DNA of 64,000 bases from NCBI GenBank assembly GCA_905221605.1, contig CAJNDS010002310.1, forward strand, positions 356,001-420,000. Direction: 5' to 3'. The number at the start of each line of letters is the position of its first letter. Positions within the stretch are counted from its first letter, which is position 1. Origin of the DNA: Symbiodinium natans. Its lineage: Eukaryota; Sar; Dinophyceae; Suessiales; Symbiodiniaceae. Both the position numbers and the translations under genes were made by a program. Of the stretch, positions 1 to 12,165 are shown one piece after another. The notes under the pieces are model-generated. The model was not told the origin of the DNA. It ran no database searches and was given only the letters and a program-made list of their open reading frames with translations.

Positions 1-250
1 CAAAGGCGTGTGTTTTTGCTAATGTGGTTCGGTTCTGTGCGGTGAACGATTGTGTGCAGCGCTGGCCGCTGCCTTGGCCTCCGTAACCACACCCTGCTTT
101 GGGGCAGACCAACCGTTCTTCCTCGCACGCGCGTAACCCGCTTTTCCATTATCTGTTCCCTTCACCCCGTTCGCCCCTTTTCCCCATTCTTCCCCCCTTT
201 CCAGTTCGGTTTGAGAGCTGGGCGAAGAACGGGGATGGGGGAGTGGGGGG
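1..250. other. No recognised feature
   Basis: Mixed-composition sequence leading into the pyrimidine-rich tract. An open frame runs through it, but that frame continues into simple repeat and shows no domain. Confidence 0.4.
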
Positions 251-930
251 TTCTTTGTCGCTCTTTTGTTCTCTCTCGCTTTCTTTCTTTATCTCTTTCT
301 TTCTTTCTTTCTCTCGTGCTGTCTTTCTTTCTTGTTTTCTTGCTTGCTTTCTTTCTTTCTTCATTTCTTTCTTTCTTTCTTGCTGTCTTTCTTTGTTTCT
401 GTCTTTCTTTCTTTCGTGCTTTCTTGCTTGCTTTATTTATTTCGTTATTGCTTTCTTTCTTTCTGTCTGTCTTTCTTTGTTTTCTTTTCGCTCTGTCTTT
501 CTTGCTTGCTTGCTTTCTTTGTTTCTTTCGTTCTGTCCGTATTTCTTTCATTCGTTCGTTCTGTTTTTTTTTTTGTTTTGTATGTTTTTCTGTTTCTTTC
601 GTTCTTGATTTCGTTCTTTCGTTCTTTCTTTCTGTCTGTCTGTCTGTCTGTCTCTGTGTGTTTCTTTCTTTTTTTTTCCTGTCTTTCTGTCTTTCTTGCT
701 TTCTTGCTTTCTCGCTTTCTCGCTTTCTCGCTTTCTCGCTTCTTCGCTTTCTCGCTTTCTCGCTTTCTCGCTTTCTCGCTTTCTCGCTTTCTCGCTTTCT
801 TGCTTTCTTGCTTTCTTGCTTTCTTGCTTTCCTGCTTTCTTGCTTTCTTGCTTGCTTTCTTTCTTTCGTTGTGCGTTCTTTCTTTCTTTTTTGCTTTCTT
901 TCCTCTTCTCTCTCTCTCTCTTTTCATCTC
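250..930. repeat. Pyrimidine microsatellite, (CTTT)n with a CGCTTTCT array
   Basis: Nearly 700 bases of T and C with scattered G. CTTT/TTTC units dominate. A regular CGCTTTCT octamer array occupies about 700-850 and grades into TGCTTTCT. The array produces long leucine, serine and phenylalanine-rich open frames on the plus strand and lysine, arginine and glutamate-rich ones on the minus strand. These are compositional, not genes. Confidence 0.9.
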
Positions 931-3600
931 TCAGGGTTCGACGTTACTTTCAGAGACAGAGAGAGAATGTTTTGTACAAAAAGAGGCGCTGCCGCAGAGC
1001 AGTGAACGAGAGAGGCTTGCACTCTTTCTCTCTCTCTTCTGCGCCCCTTTCATTTTTGATATCTTCTCTGGTCTCCTCTGCGTCTTGTCTCAGAGGGTCG
1101 TCTTCCTCGTCGTCAGAGCTCGTTTTTGTCTTTTTGTTCTTTTAGATTTCTCGCTCTCTCTCTCTCTCGCTCTCTCTCTTTCTCTCTTGTTTTTGTGTGA
1201 GAGAGAGAAGTCAACGAAGCCTCTCCAAGGCTCCTCTCGTTGACGGCGCGGGGCGTGGAAGAGGCGAGGCCGACGGAGGCTGCCCGAGCTGCCCGAGCTC
1301 GAGGGCGAGTGAGCAAAGGGAACAAAAGGCGCATTCCGAGATTCCCCCTGCATGCTCTGTCGGATTCTGTCCTTTGCTTTTCTGTTGAGGGACAGTTTTC
1401 GGCAGAGAGGTTTTCGTTGTCGACTTTGAGAGGTGCACGTTGGCACGGACAAGGCTGGGATCCCAGATCAGGGCTCCAATTCGACCCGAGAGTTGAGTTT
1501 TTGGAGTCTTCGGAGTGCTGAGAAGTCTCAGAAAGCAAAAAGGACTGTGGTTGACTGTCATTGTCTTATTGAAGCTTCTGGGGTTCATGGAGGCTGGATG
1601 GCTCGCAGCCACGTGAGAGCGCACTCGCATCGCAAAGCGATGCGACTGTGACCGAGCAAGCCCTGAACCTGCAATGTGAAAAAAAGAGACGCGCTCGTTG
1701 TGTCACTCGGCTCAGGCACCCTGCTGTTCGCGCGAAAGCATGTCCGAAATGGATGTGAAAAGTCACATGGTGAGACATTGGTGGCGAGAGCATCCGGCTT
1801 GGATGTACACGATTTAGGGCAGAGGTGGTTCCCGTTGGCGTAGTCGACTCCAAGGCAGACCAGCTACCCAGTCTGCCCAGTTGAGTGGGTCATGCCACAG
1901 GTCACATTTACAGAATTGGGGGTCTTTGTTTTGCAAACACCATTCAATCAGACGCAGGGATCCTCGAGTGCTCAAGCATGAAGAGCTGTCAAAAGCTCAT
2001 AGGAGGGGGAACAACTGATAGAGTCTGATAGAACTGGGTACCTTCTAAACCTTCCCGACCTGGGCCTAGCGTTGACACTAGCTGTTTAATCTAGCTCTCT
2101 GGAGTAGAGTCGTGGACCGGCGCAACTGTCACTTCTGACGACACACTACACAATAAGGGACACACATGTGGCTCATGGAGACAGTGCCGAGAATGTACAC
2201 CACCTGCCACTCAGAAGTTGCGTCCGCAAGTCCTCGACTCTGCCACGGGCTTATACAGTACACTTCGTCTTACACATTGCGCCCAGTCATGAAGCAGAGT
2301 ACACGAGATTCCCGTGACCATAGTCTCCAGGCGCAGTGCAGCAAAGCATGCGACATGGAGGATGACGAGCTGGCGTCCGAGGCTTAAACTCGAGCACGCG
2401 ACGGGTAGACTCGGGTAGACTGTCAAGTCGAAGAGCATCCGGCGCCGAGGTTTTCTGTCAGTGAAGCTCCTGAAGGCTCGGACCAATGCAACCGCCTTCA
2501 CACGAAGCGGCAGTACCGTGTGAAATCAGGGCGACCATTCGGACCCGTGGCCAACAGTCTGAGTGATGACGAGCCTGGGCCACAGAACGTCGCAGCATAG
2601 CATGAAGCGGCAATTAGCGACATGAAGCCATGATTCACTGAAATTCATTGTGTCACACTGTTTCACACGGAATGAAGCATCATATGCCCCGTTACGCAGC
2701 AGGCTCCTGAGCCCGGACACTCGCAGCGAATGGCCGGCGCTGGCCAGGCTGTTTGTGATTCCTCAATGTCCTTCTTTGACTTAGACGTTTTTTGTGGACA
2801 TCCGAGACATGAAGATGATGATATGGCTGATATGGATGAGTGTCCGTCTCAGAGCAGAGTGCCGTGCAGAAGGCTTTTTCCTTGTCATCAGAAGGGCATT
2901 AAAGAGAGCGATTCGCCAATGCCCCTGAGCCCTTAAGGTTGATGGCGGTTGTGGGGGTCGATGAGGCACCTTTCGAGCCGGGGGAGCCCAGAGCGAGGCC
3001 CGCCAAAAATCTCAAGAGTCAGAGTCTCTGACAGAGATCCTACCGAAAGCTCTTGAACTTGATCTGAAATGTGTCTGGCCAGGTCAGACGGTGAAGCAGC
3101 GCAGCTGGTGCCCAAGCGGAGTGCTCCCGAGCATCAGTGCTTGTGCAATCTTGTGCAAGTGCCGGCCAGTTCTTTCTCAGGTCACCCTTCTATGAGCCTC
3201 ATCAATGGCACCCTGACCAGGCACGGCAAGTTACTCAAGGTCTCAGACTAACATTGTCGAGTCTCCTGGGTTTTGGTAGGATCTCCTGGGATGGCGATCT
3301 GCTCTGAGTGCCCTGAGCGCGCATCTGAAGGCCTCCGCCGCTCGCGGCAGCTCCAGCAGCTCCGGGGGCTCTGAGCAAGAAAGCAGACAAAGCCGAAGTT
3401 CTTCAGTTCACAGTCTGAGCTCAGAAATCAGCAAGAACGAGATTCAGAGGGAGATCCTTGCCACATTCAACGGCACGGTGGACACGGCAGGGCTGGGGAG
3501 TCCAGAGCGAGATGGTCCTGTCCACGCCGCCTTTGGCGGAGCTGGCGGAGCTGGCGGAGCCGAAGCCAGCCTCTTTTCCTCGGAGCAAAAGGTTTTCAAC
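931..3600. other. No recognised gene; short CT-rich tract at 1140-1210
   Basis: Mixed sequence with a (CT)n-rich tract near 1150-1200 and a small GCTGGCGGA-type repeat near 3538-3560. Open frames are short, overlap on both strands and show no family motif. I saw no tRNA or rRNA. Confidence 0.4.
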
Positions 3601-3619
3601 ACTTCTCTTATAACAGTCT

Positions 3620-4580
3620 AAAACAACCCTCTCTTTCTCTCTCTCTCTCTCTGTCTCTCTGCTTCTCTTTTTAGTTATAAGCGAGACTTTGTGGTGGGGG
3701 GGGAGATCTGCTTCCTCTCTCCTGAGTGAAGCTTCTTAAGAGAGTGAGCCTTTTCTCTCCTCTGAGGAGTGCCGAAGCGGAGCCGGATCCCGCGGAGCCC
3801 TGGGAGGCTCGGCGGGCTCGGCGGGCTCGGCTGCTCCTTTTGCTCCCCTCCTCTTTCCAGAGCCGCCTCTCCCAAAAAAAAGAGGAGAGCAGAGGGGAGA
3901 GCAGAGGGGAGAGCAGAGGGGAGCAAGAGAGGGAATCTCGAGGTCCACCAGCCCAGGAGCCTCGCGGCGGTCATCCAGGAGACTCGGGGACTCATCCGCT
4001 CTCCTGCCTTCTGCGCTCTCTCTTTTCTTGTTTTTTGCGCGGCTCGCTTCTCTCTCTCTCTCTCTCTTTCCCTGCTGTGCTCTCTGACTGTCATATGATT
4101 ATTTCTTTTTTTGTTCTCTTTTTACTTTCTTCATCTCACTTTTTTCGAACTTGTTTTTTTCTCTTTCTTTTTCTCTCTCCCCTCTCTCTTTCGCCAAACA
4201 GGTCTCCATCGAGAGCCTCGCCAGCCTCGCCAGCTTCGCCTTGGGCCCAAGTTTCGCGAAGTCGAGACAAAGCGAAGTGGGAGGGGGGGTGCGATTTCTT
4301 TAGTGTGCTCTCTGGCGTGAACAGGGACTGGCACCGCCTCCCAGTTCACGAGCGCCTCTACGCAAGGAGCAAGTGAGAGGAGGGAGCGAGGGAGGGAGGG
4401 AGGGAGAGGGATAGAGGGAGAGAGAGAGAGATAGAGAAAAACAAAAACAAAGAGAGAGCAAGAGAGCGCCCGTGCCCCGCGGGGGGGGTGTTCTGGCCCC
4501 TCAAACCCTGTCGTTGAAGAAGAAGAAGGAGAAGGAAAATAATCAAAAAAGAGGGGGGGGGGGTAAAGGCAAACGAAGGC
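3620..4580. repeat. Alternating polypyrimidine and polypurine low-complexity block
   Basis: (CT)n tracts lie near 3630-3670 and 4045-4075. A tandem GAGAGCAGAGGG unit lies near 3886-3930. The strand flips to purine-rich (GGGAGGGAGA, GAGAGA, GAAGAAGAA) at 4370-4560. Open frames across it are low-complexity. Confidence 0.8.
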
Positions 4581-4589
4581 AAGTGCGCG

Positions 4590-7240
4590 CATACGGGAAT
4601 TTCTTTGAAAGATTTTGAAAGATAAGACTCGGAAGCGAAGAGTACAGTAATCTCCGGCTTTGTCACGCGACGCCGAGTTGCTCCAAGCAAATGAAGGCAG
4701 GGGTCGGAGGTGGGGCACCTAGTGCGTACTGCGTCCTATACTTGCTTGCTACTCGCCAAGCGTCGGGATCTCATAACAAAACAAATGTTGCCTCAGAGAA
4801 AGGAGCACCTCTGCGCGGCGTGCCTTTGCGGAGGACGGGAACGAACCACGCATTGGCGCTTTTGGCCCCCTTGAAGTTCTCCAAATTCTGGAGTTCAATC
4901 GCCTTCTCATGCTCCTCCTCCCGCTCTTTCCTTCTTTTTGCGTTCTGACTGCCTTCTTCAACGGACCTCTCGGACTCCTTCGGACTCCTTCGGGTTGAAA
5001 ACCCCCTTTTGCTTCTCAGGCACGCAGAGAAGAGAGAGAAGACTCGAGGCAGTACTCGAGGCCTCCAAAGATGCTGGAAGACGGGCCTGCGGCGCCTCGG
5101 CAAATTGAAACAGATGACAAAAACAACCGCAATTCTTTCGTGGGAAGGGTGGATCGTAGGAATGTCGTAGAAGATCCTCTGTGGATCGAGCAGTGGTGAG
5201 CATCGTGTATAGAATTGTATAGATGCGTATAGCAGTCGGAATGGCTCTATAGAGGTTTGCACAACTTCCCAGGCCGAAGCTTGCAGAAGGCTTCACGAAT
5301 CCAGCTGTCATCGGCGCAGTCGGATGGCGAGGAGACGGGACCTTTTTTCGTTTACTTTAAGTCTTGTTTTTGGCAGGTGCCCACCCTGGGACTTGTAGTT
5401 GTTGTCATCGTACAGTACTTGTACTGGAACGGCCATAGTGACTGGCCGCGAACCGCGGAGAAGTTTAGTCCAGGCCACAGTCGATAGCTGAACTCCAAGT
5501 CAAGATCCAACAACTCCCAAGCTTTTGCCCACAGAGCAATGGAAAAAGCACGGCGATGACCGTCGCAGGTGGGGAACGCGTGGGATTTGCAACTCAGGAC
5601 GCGGCAAAAGTATGATGACGAGTTTGCCAGCCTCCAAGAGTCGTGCTTAATCATGACACCATGTTTGAGCCGCTGGACAGAGGCTGCTGTGGCGACCTTC
5701 TCCCCCAACCTCGGCAGAGGTGCCAAGGGCATGTTTTGCCCCCATTAAATTTTGTCCTCATCAAAAGTGGCAGAGGTGCGCCCACTCGTGTTCGCGGTTC
5801 TGGCAGGTGCGCCCACTCCACACAAAGCTCGCTTCGAGGCGAGAATCTCTTTCGATCTCCCCCGCCTCTCTGTTGAAGTCATGCGGGAGCTGCCGAGGCG
5901 TGGGTGCAAGAGCAAGAGCTGTGGAAGCGAAAGCGTGATGCGCGGTCCTTATTTTTTGCGTCAGAGCATGGGGCATTCAGCATACAGTGGAAAGGAGAAG
6001 CGCGATGAGAAAGTGAAGAACATTGAGATGGCGCAGGCAGAGTATTTCGAGAGGTACAGCGTCCATCGCACGGGTGACCCAGTCTCTTCCGGTCGTCCAC
6101 GCAATTTGCAGCACCCGACAGAGATTGCGTACTGAGGTGGCTGCGCCGAGCAGGATCCAAACAAGGTTGTGGCGAGACTTTGTAAGTCTGGCACGAAGAG
6201 CAAGGCTGTGTTGCGGTCTGTCGCCTGACCGGTAAGCTGCGCACAAGCATCCCTCAAGACTCGCCAGGAAAAATTGCAGAGGAAGCGCACTGAACAGCTG
6301 GAGTTGGAGCAGACGATGCCTTGGTACCTGCTTGTATTTACTTTAAGTTTTCGTCCGCCTGATGCGACTCACATTCTTGGCCGGGCCTGTGCCAAGGCAA
6401 TATATGGCTGACATGTCTGTTCACCGTCGTGTGCACGCGATCGATGCTGCGGCGAAGGTGGGTGCAGCAGCATGAGGCAGCATTCCGTAGGGCCAAGCTA
6501 TGCCTAAAAATGAAAGAATCAATAATCTTGAAGACGACGATGACCTTACAAGAGCAGCGACGCCAGAAACGAGCTACGGTGGAACCCTTTACCAAGATGT
6601 ACAAGCGCGAGTCTCCGGCTGGAGACTTGGGTCAGGGCCTAAACCCACAAACCCAAGGGCGGGAAGGGGGGGAGAACAGGCCTGGGGGGGGGACCTACAC
6701 CTACAATCAACCAACGTCCTCCGAACGAGCTTTAGTGGGTTCAACAGGCCATTCGGCGGGCGCGGATGGCACAAGTGCAACGCGCGAGCAAGAGCACAGT
6801 GTCACATGCTCGTGCCCAACTAGTTGCACCAAGGACACAACATGTCCCGGTAATCACGCCTAACAGCATAAACAGCCGGGGAAACGAAGGCCCCCGACAG
6901 CACAGCACGCTTTTGGGCACAGCAGTTGCGGGCAGGCTTGCAGCGAGCGCCCTTGCACGCCGAGGAAGCGTTTGCGTCGCGACGAGTGGGCCTGAAGGAA
7001 GTAAAATCTCCAAGATTCGCGTAGAAAATGTCTTAGGAAACCACAGGGACGTTATTCCAGCGCCTGTGCGCATTCAAGGACAAACGAGAAGTGATAGCGG
7101 CATTAAGCCAAAGCACCAACCACCCAGCCAAATGTAGCAAGCATAGTTTTCAAAACGCCCGCCCAACTTTGAGGAGTGTTCCAAGGAGCAGGAACAGTCA
7201 ACTGCAATTGCTTGACAGAATGCCAGGCAGTTGAGAAACT
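4590..7240. other. No recognised gene
   Basis: Moderate-GC sequence with only short, mutually overlapping frames. None carries a motif I recognise. G-runs occur near 6660-6690. The decayed non-LTR element to the right may extend into its right end. Confidence 0.35.
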
Positions 7241-7244
7241 GGCT

Positions 7245-8599
7245 TCACAGGCACCGAGTTGAAATCGCACTGCTTGCCACGCAACACACGCGAAAGACCA
7301 AGGGAAGCTGCTTTAGGCTCAAAGAAAACTCGACGGACAAGCTGTTCCACTGTTTTGGTCTAACAGTGGGTGCTGTTAAGAGCCAACCATACGATGGTGC
7401 GGCAACAACAATACGCTGTTTTGCCTCAAGAGGAAGCGGCAAGAAAGCAGCCCTGGCAATCAAGCAAAAAGACTTATCATGATTTACAATCCTATCATTT
7501 TCTTAACACAAGCAGCATAAGCTGTAAGAGCTGGCTCAGCCGCACCATGTTCGCAGAATTGAGAACGCTCACTGGCGTTGCAGTGGCCCTGGTTGTCCTT
7601 CAGACCCCCAAAACGTGCTCCAAACTTGAAGGGCTTCAACTGCCGAAGCAAAGTAACGGCGCGCATGACAGACTTCCCAAATAGCGGGACAGAGAATCCC
7701 AACCAATTCAACAACTTGAGGGAGGTTTTGGCATGACACGCATCGGCGAAGTCAAGACACAAGGACTCAATGTCAATCTTTGCTGGGAGGACCACAACTC
7801 ATTGAGGATATTAGCGATGTTGTCAGACAAACCAAGCTGACAAAGGATATGTATGGTCGGAAGCGTGGGGATCCACGTGGTCAAAAGCTTTACTGTAGTC
7901 AAGCGAAACCAAAAACTGGCGCTCATCACGCAAGAGCATGGCATAACATATCCATACCTCTGCCAGCACCAACGGCCTCAGGAGGACACCAAGAGACAGC
8001 CAAGCATGGGCCTGCGGAGAAGCAAGTCGCGTAGCACTCCATGACCTGTAGGAACAGGAAAATACCGTGAGAGGCCGATGAGTGGCCACGTCAATGGCAC
8101 CGTCACATTGACGTAAGCCTTTGCCAGACTTGGGCAAATGCACTTGGCGCCAGCAGGTAAAGGCCAGGACCTTTTGCAGAAAAAGCGAGCAACCCATGTC
8201 GCAGCTCACAAATTTCGTCGCCAAGACAACCGTCGGGACCAGCGGCTTTACCCGTGCATTTTGGACGGCAAAGGCAGCAGCATCACAAGGTTCCAAAGAA
8301 GCATTGGCGACAGGAGCCTGAAAACCAACGGTACGACAAGCACGTTGCATGGTGACACGCAAAGGTTCAAGAGCAACATAACCAAGGCAAGTCTTCTTCA
8401 CATTAGGGCATTGCCAGGGACTCAGCATGCGGCGCAGTTGTAGGCCAGGAAGGCTTCCAATCTTTGAGGCGGCGAGTCTTGCCGAGTCACGAATAGCTTG
8501 GATCTCCTGCATGATCTGACTCCGTAACGTGCCGTTAGCAGTGCGCCACCACCAAAACTCAGCAGATTGGCCTTCACCAAGACGAACAAACTTAAGCAT
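7245..8599 (-). pseudogene. Decayed non-LTR (LINE-type) retrotransposon reverse transcriptase
   Basis: The minus strand encodes a broken reverse transcriptase. The first open stretch (8599 to 7823) ends in a clear motif A of non-LTR enzymes, reading SLDYSKAFDHVDP, encoded at about 7870-7912. Upstream is a stretch resembling the fingers region (THRPLTVFSCSYRSW). After a frame change the palm continues in another frame from about 7866 to 7775, with a motif like PTLPTIHILCQLGLSD followed by LWSSQQRL. This matches the usual order after motif A. Further remnants may extend to about 7245. No YxDD motif, endonuclease domain or poly-A tail was found, and several frameshifts are needed. It is a dead 5'- and 3'-truncated copy. 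The family call is strong from motif A and its context; the limits are approximate. Confidence 0.75.
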
Positions 8600-8729
8600 T
8601 ACATGAAGCCTCGTGCATCACATGATTTCCGCAGTCGGAAGTTATCACGAGTTTCACCGTTGGGGCTGTACAGGCAAGATTAATTTTATCGCTAACGCGA
8701 GACCGCCTCGGCAAGGGTACCGAGCGGCA

Positions 8730-9045
8730 GGAAGGGGTACTGGGGGCGAGGGGGGGAAGGCGGCGTGCCCGTCGAGTGCGTGGGGTGGGGGTGGGGGGGG
8801 GGCGTGGGGTGGGGTCTTTGGGGGGGGTTGGGGGGGCAGGGGTGGGGAGGGGGAGGGGTGGGGAGGGGGAGGGGGGAAAGGCGGGTGGGTAGCCTCAGGC
8901 AGCATGTGTAGGACAACAAACGCTCGCAGTGTTGCTTGTTGCTTGCCGGCTGTGTACCGGTGTAAAGTTGAAAGCTGTGTTGGGGCTCCGAGATTTGGTA
9001 TGGGGGGTGCAGGGGTGGGGGGGGGGTCAGGCCGGCCTCGGCAGA
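8730..9045. repeat. G-rich low-complexity tracts
   Basis: Runs of GGGG with T and A interruptions at about 8740-8885, and again at 9000-9030. Proline-rich or glycine-rich open frames here are compositional. Confidence 0.85.
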
Positions 9046-9164
9046 TTTACTCAAGCAGCCCTTTTTGGGCCGGAAGAAAACATTTGGCCCCCCCCACATC
9101 AATCATCTCTAAACAAGCTCTTCTCCTTTAGCTGGGCAAGGGCCGTTCCCCTCCACCGCTTTAA

Positions 9165-9280
9165 GATTTAGGGGGGCTAGCTTTGGGCTTTTAGGATTTA
9201 CTGGGTCTTGGGTTTACGGTTTAGCCCTTTTGAACCTTCAGGGTTTAGGGCCTATTGGGCTGTAGGGTTTAGGGGCCACA
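9165..9280 (+). repeat. Degenerate TTTAGGG telomere-like motifs
   Basis: Several GGTTTAGGG, GATTTAGGG and TTTAGCCC-type heptads lie within about 110 bases, interspersed with variants. TTTAGGG is the plant and dinoflagellate type of telomere repeat. The copies are too degenerate for a functional end, so an interstitial relic or chance G/T-rich repeat is likely. Confidence 0.45.
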
Positions 9281-9987
9281 GGCCTTACGCAAAGTACATT
9301 CGCAACGCAAAGAAATAGCCTTCCATGGTACGCAGCGCACGCGTGAGCGGCTGTAGCGAGCGGCTTGTAAGGTTCAGGAATCCATCCGGCGCTTGTACCA
9401 TGAGGCTCAACAGATCTGAGCCCTTCAGCGTGAGGTTTCAAATAGCTTTCAGTGTACTTGAAAGTTTGCCCGCAGGACTTGGAGAAGAGGGGCGCGTGGA
9501 TGCGCACGTTTGGGCTCACAGTCAGAGAGGGCTAACGGGTAGCTGGGCAGCTCGTGCGCTGCACATGTGCCAAATGCTAAGGCAACTGGCTGGGAAGATG
9601 CAAGCCGTCCTTTGACAAAATTGACATGGTGGTTTTGGCATTTGATGCAACTCGGCTTGTATATGCATCCTTGTTGATTCAATTCTGGGCTCAGGAGATC
9701 GACGAGGAAGAGGCATTGTGGAGGCGCACGGCACCATGGAGAACTACTTAGAAGTCGAATCTGGAGCTTCATGACCAAAGCTGCCATGGGTGTGGGCATG
9801 ATGTGGACATGATGTGGACTCTGTGGACAGGTCCTCTGTGCACGCACTCGCGCTGGAGCGTCGGGGTGCGAGTCCCAACGGTCGCAACCAGGCACAGTCG
9901 GGAGATCGTCCACGCTCCCTCATCGTGAATTCAGGAATCGCGCTTAGATGGAGGGTAGCGAATCGAACAGGATTCTTCTGCGACAAG

Positions 9988-12027
9988 ATGGGTTTCCAAA
10001 TTGAACTGTTTGTTTGCGCCGTGCTTCGCACCATCGAATCATCCACCTGCACTTTTCTTGACGCTGCGAAGGTGCCGACGGTGCCGATGCCAGAGAGGCG
10101 GCACGATCTGCCAGCGGCTGGGCAGAAGCCTGCACAGGGCTCACATGGCTTTCGACGAAGGTCAGAACACTCAAACGAGCTCCAGGCAAATGAGAAGGGA
10201 CTTGTCTACGATGAGGAGGACTCAAGCGACAGTGCCGACGAAGCTGCTCAGAGGATTCAAGGCGTCCAGCGTGGCAGACAAGCACGAAGGCTCTTGGCGG
10301 CTGAGCGGCAAAGCCAACACAGCAGCGTCGACGAGGCAAGCTCGCAGCTAGGGGACGACTCGGCCGACACCCAGCGTGCCGAGGCCGCTACAAGGATCCA
10401 AAGCATCCAGCGTGGCAGACAAGCACGAAGGCTCATGGCGGCTAAGCAGCAAAGCTCGCAGCAAGAGGACGGCACGGCCGACACACGGCGTGCCACGGCC
10501 GCTACAAGGATCCAAAGCGTCCAGCGTGGCAGACAAGCACGAAGGCTCTTGGCGGCTGAGCAGTACAGCCAACACAGCAGCGTGGACGAGGCAAGCACGC
10601 AGCAACAAAACGACTCGGCCGACACACAGCGTGCCGAGGCCGCTACAAGGATTCAAAGCGTACAGCGTGGCAGACAAGCGCGAAGGCTCTTGGCGGCAAA
10701 GCAGCAAAGCCAACACAGCAGCGTGGACGAGGCAAGCTCGCAGCAAGAGGACGACTCGGCCGACGCAAAGCGTGCCGAGGCCGCTACAAGGATTCAAAGC
10801 GTCCAGCGTGGCAGACAAGCACGAAGGCTCTTGGCGGCTAAGCAGCAAAACCAACACAGCAGCGTGGACGAGGCAAGCTCGCAGCAAGAGGACGACTCGG
10901 CCGACACAAAGCGTGCCGAGGCCGCGAAAAGGATTCAAAGCGTCCAGCGTGGCAGACAAGCACGAAGGCTCTTGGCGGCTGAGCAGCAAAGCCAACACAG
11001 CAGCGTGGACGAGGCAAGCTCGCAGCAAGAGGACGACTCGGCCGACGCAAAGCGTGCCGAGGCCGCTACAAGGATTCAAAGCGTCCAGCGTGGCAGACAA
11101 GCACGAAGGCTCTTGGCGGCTAAGCAGCAAAACCAACACAGCAGCGTGGACGAGGCAAGCTCGCAGCAAGAGGACGACTCGGCCGACACAAAGCGTGCCG
11201 AGGCCGCTACAAGGATTCAAAGCGTCCAGCGTGGCAGACAAGCACGAAGGCTCTTGGCAGCCAAGCAGCAAAGCCATCACAGTAGCGTGGACGAGGCAAG
11301 CTCGCAGCAAGAGGACGACTCGGCCGACACACAACGTGCCGAGGCCGCTACAAGGATTCAAAGCGTCCAGCGTGGCAGACAAGCACGAAGGCTTTTGGCG
11401 GCAAAGCAGCAAAGCCATCACAGCAGCGTGGACGAGGCAAGCTTGCAGCCAGAGGACGACTCGGCCGACACAAAGCGTGCCGAGGCCGCTACAAGGATTC
11501 AAAGCGTCCAGCGTGGCAGACAAGCACGTTGGCTCTTGGCAGCCAAGCAGCAAAGCCATCACAGCAGCATGGACGAGGCAAGCTTGCAGCAAGAGGACGA
11601 CTCGGCCGACACACAGCGTGCCGAGGCCGCTACAAGGATTCAAAGCGTCCAGCGTGGCAGGCAAGCACGAAGGCTCTTGGCGGCAAAGCAGCAAAGCCAT
11701 CACAGCAGCGTGGACGAGGCAAGCTCGCAGCAAGAGGACGACTCGGCCGACACACAGCGTGCCGAGGCCACTACAAGGATTCAAAGCGTCCAGCGTGGCA
11801 GACAAGCACGAAGGCTCTTGGCGGCTGAGCAGCAAAGCCAACACAGCAGCATGGACGAGGCAAGCTCGCAGCAAGAGGACGACTCGGCCGACACACAGCG
11901 TGCCGAGGCCGCCACAAGGATTCAAAGCGTCCAGCGTGGCAGACAAGCACGAAGGCTCTTGGCGGCTAAGCAGCAAAACCAACACAGCAGCATGGACGAG
12001 GCAAGCTCGCAGCAAGAGGACGACTAG
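9988..12027 (+). CDS. IQ-motif tandem-repeat protein (calmodulin-binding type)
   Basis: A long open frame encodes an N-terminal part of about 80 residues without recognised domain, then 13 tandem units. Each complete unit is 47 residues (141 bp). Every unit contains the IQ motif RIQSVQRGRQARR, which fits the IQxxxRGxxxR consensus that binds calmodulin or EF-hand light chains. The rest of the unit is acidic and Q/S-rich (HSSVDEASSQQEDDSAD). The second unit is shortened. In this family the protein would act as a calmodulin scaffold, possibly cytoskeletal; that role is inferred. The first in-frame ATG is at 9988; 10087 is an alternative, and an upstream exon cannot be excluded. The frame ends at TAG 12025-12027, where other units have TCG (serine). 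Because the unit length is a multiple of three and lacks stops, other frames and the antisense strand are also open. The IQ frame is chosen for its motif. Confidence 0.75.
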   Translation: MGFQIELFVCAVLRTIESSTCTFLDAAKVPTVPMPERRHDLPAAGQKPAQGSHGFRRRSEHSNELQANEKGLVYDEEDSSDSADEAAQRIQGVQRGRQARRLLAAERQSQHSSVDEASSQLGDDSADTQRAEAATRIQSIQRGRQARRLMAAKQQSSQQEDGTADTRRATAATRIQSVQRGRQARRLLAAEQYSQHSSVDEASTQQQNDSADTQRAEAATRIQSVQRGRQARRLLAAKQQSQHSSVDEASSQQEDDSADAKRAEAATRIQSVQRGRQARRLLAAKQQNQHSSVDEASSQQEDDSADTKRAEAAKRIQSVQRGRQARRLLAAEQQSQHSSVDEASSQQEDDSADAKRAEAATRIQSVQRGRQARRLLAAKQQNQHSSVDEASSQQEDDSADTKRAEAATRIQSVQRGRQARRLLAAKQQSHHSSVDEASSQQEDDSADTQRAEAATRIQSVQRGRQARRLLAAKQQSHHSSVDEASLQPEDDSADTKRAEAATRIQSVQRGRQARWLLAAKQQSHHSSMDEASLQQEDDSADTQRAEAATRIQSVQRGRQARRLLAAKQQSHHSSVDEASSQQEDDSADTQRAEATTRIQSVQRGRQARRLLAAEQQSQHSSMDEASSQQEDDSADTQRAEAATRIQSVQRGRQARRLLAAKQQNQHSSMDEASSQQEDD

Positions 12028-12165
12028 GCCGACACACGGCGTAGGATTCAAAGCGCCCAGCTTGCCAGACAAGCGCGAAGGCTTTTGGCGGCCAATCAGC
12101 AGGAGCAGAGGCACGGTGGGGAAATCTCGAATAAGAAGAGTACTTTGTCTAGGACACCAGCGTAG
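12028..12165 (+). pseudogene. Fourteenth, degenerate IQ unit beyond the TAG stop
   Basis: In the same frame after the TAG there are 45 sense codons up to the next TAG at 12163. They encode another IQ-like unit (RIQSAQLARQARRLLAANQQ) and a basic serine-rich tail. A 15-base in-frame deletion has removed the AEAAT segment, and the RG of the motif has become LAR. This looks like the original C terminus, cut off by a TCG to TAG change or read through occasionally. Confidence 0.6.

Noticed and set aside
52-1243. Long plus-strand frames of 300 or more codons, and lysine/arginine-rich minus-strand frames
   Set aside because: They lie in (CTTT)n and CGCTTTCT microsatellites. Leucine/serine/phenylalanine or lysine/arginine content follows directly from the repeat and there is no domain.
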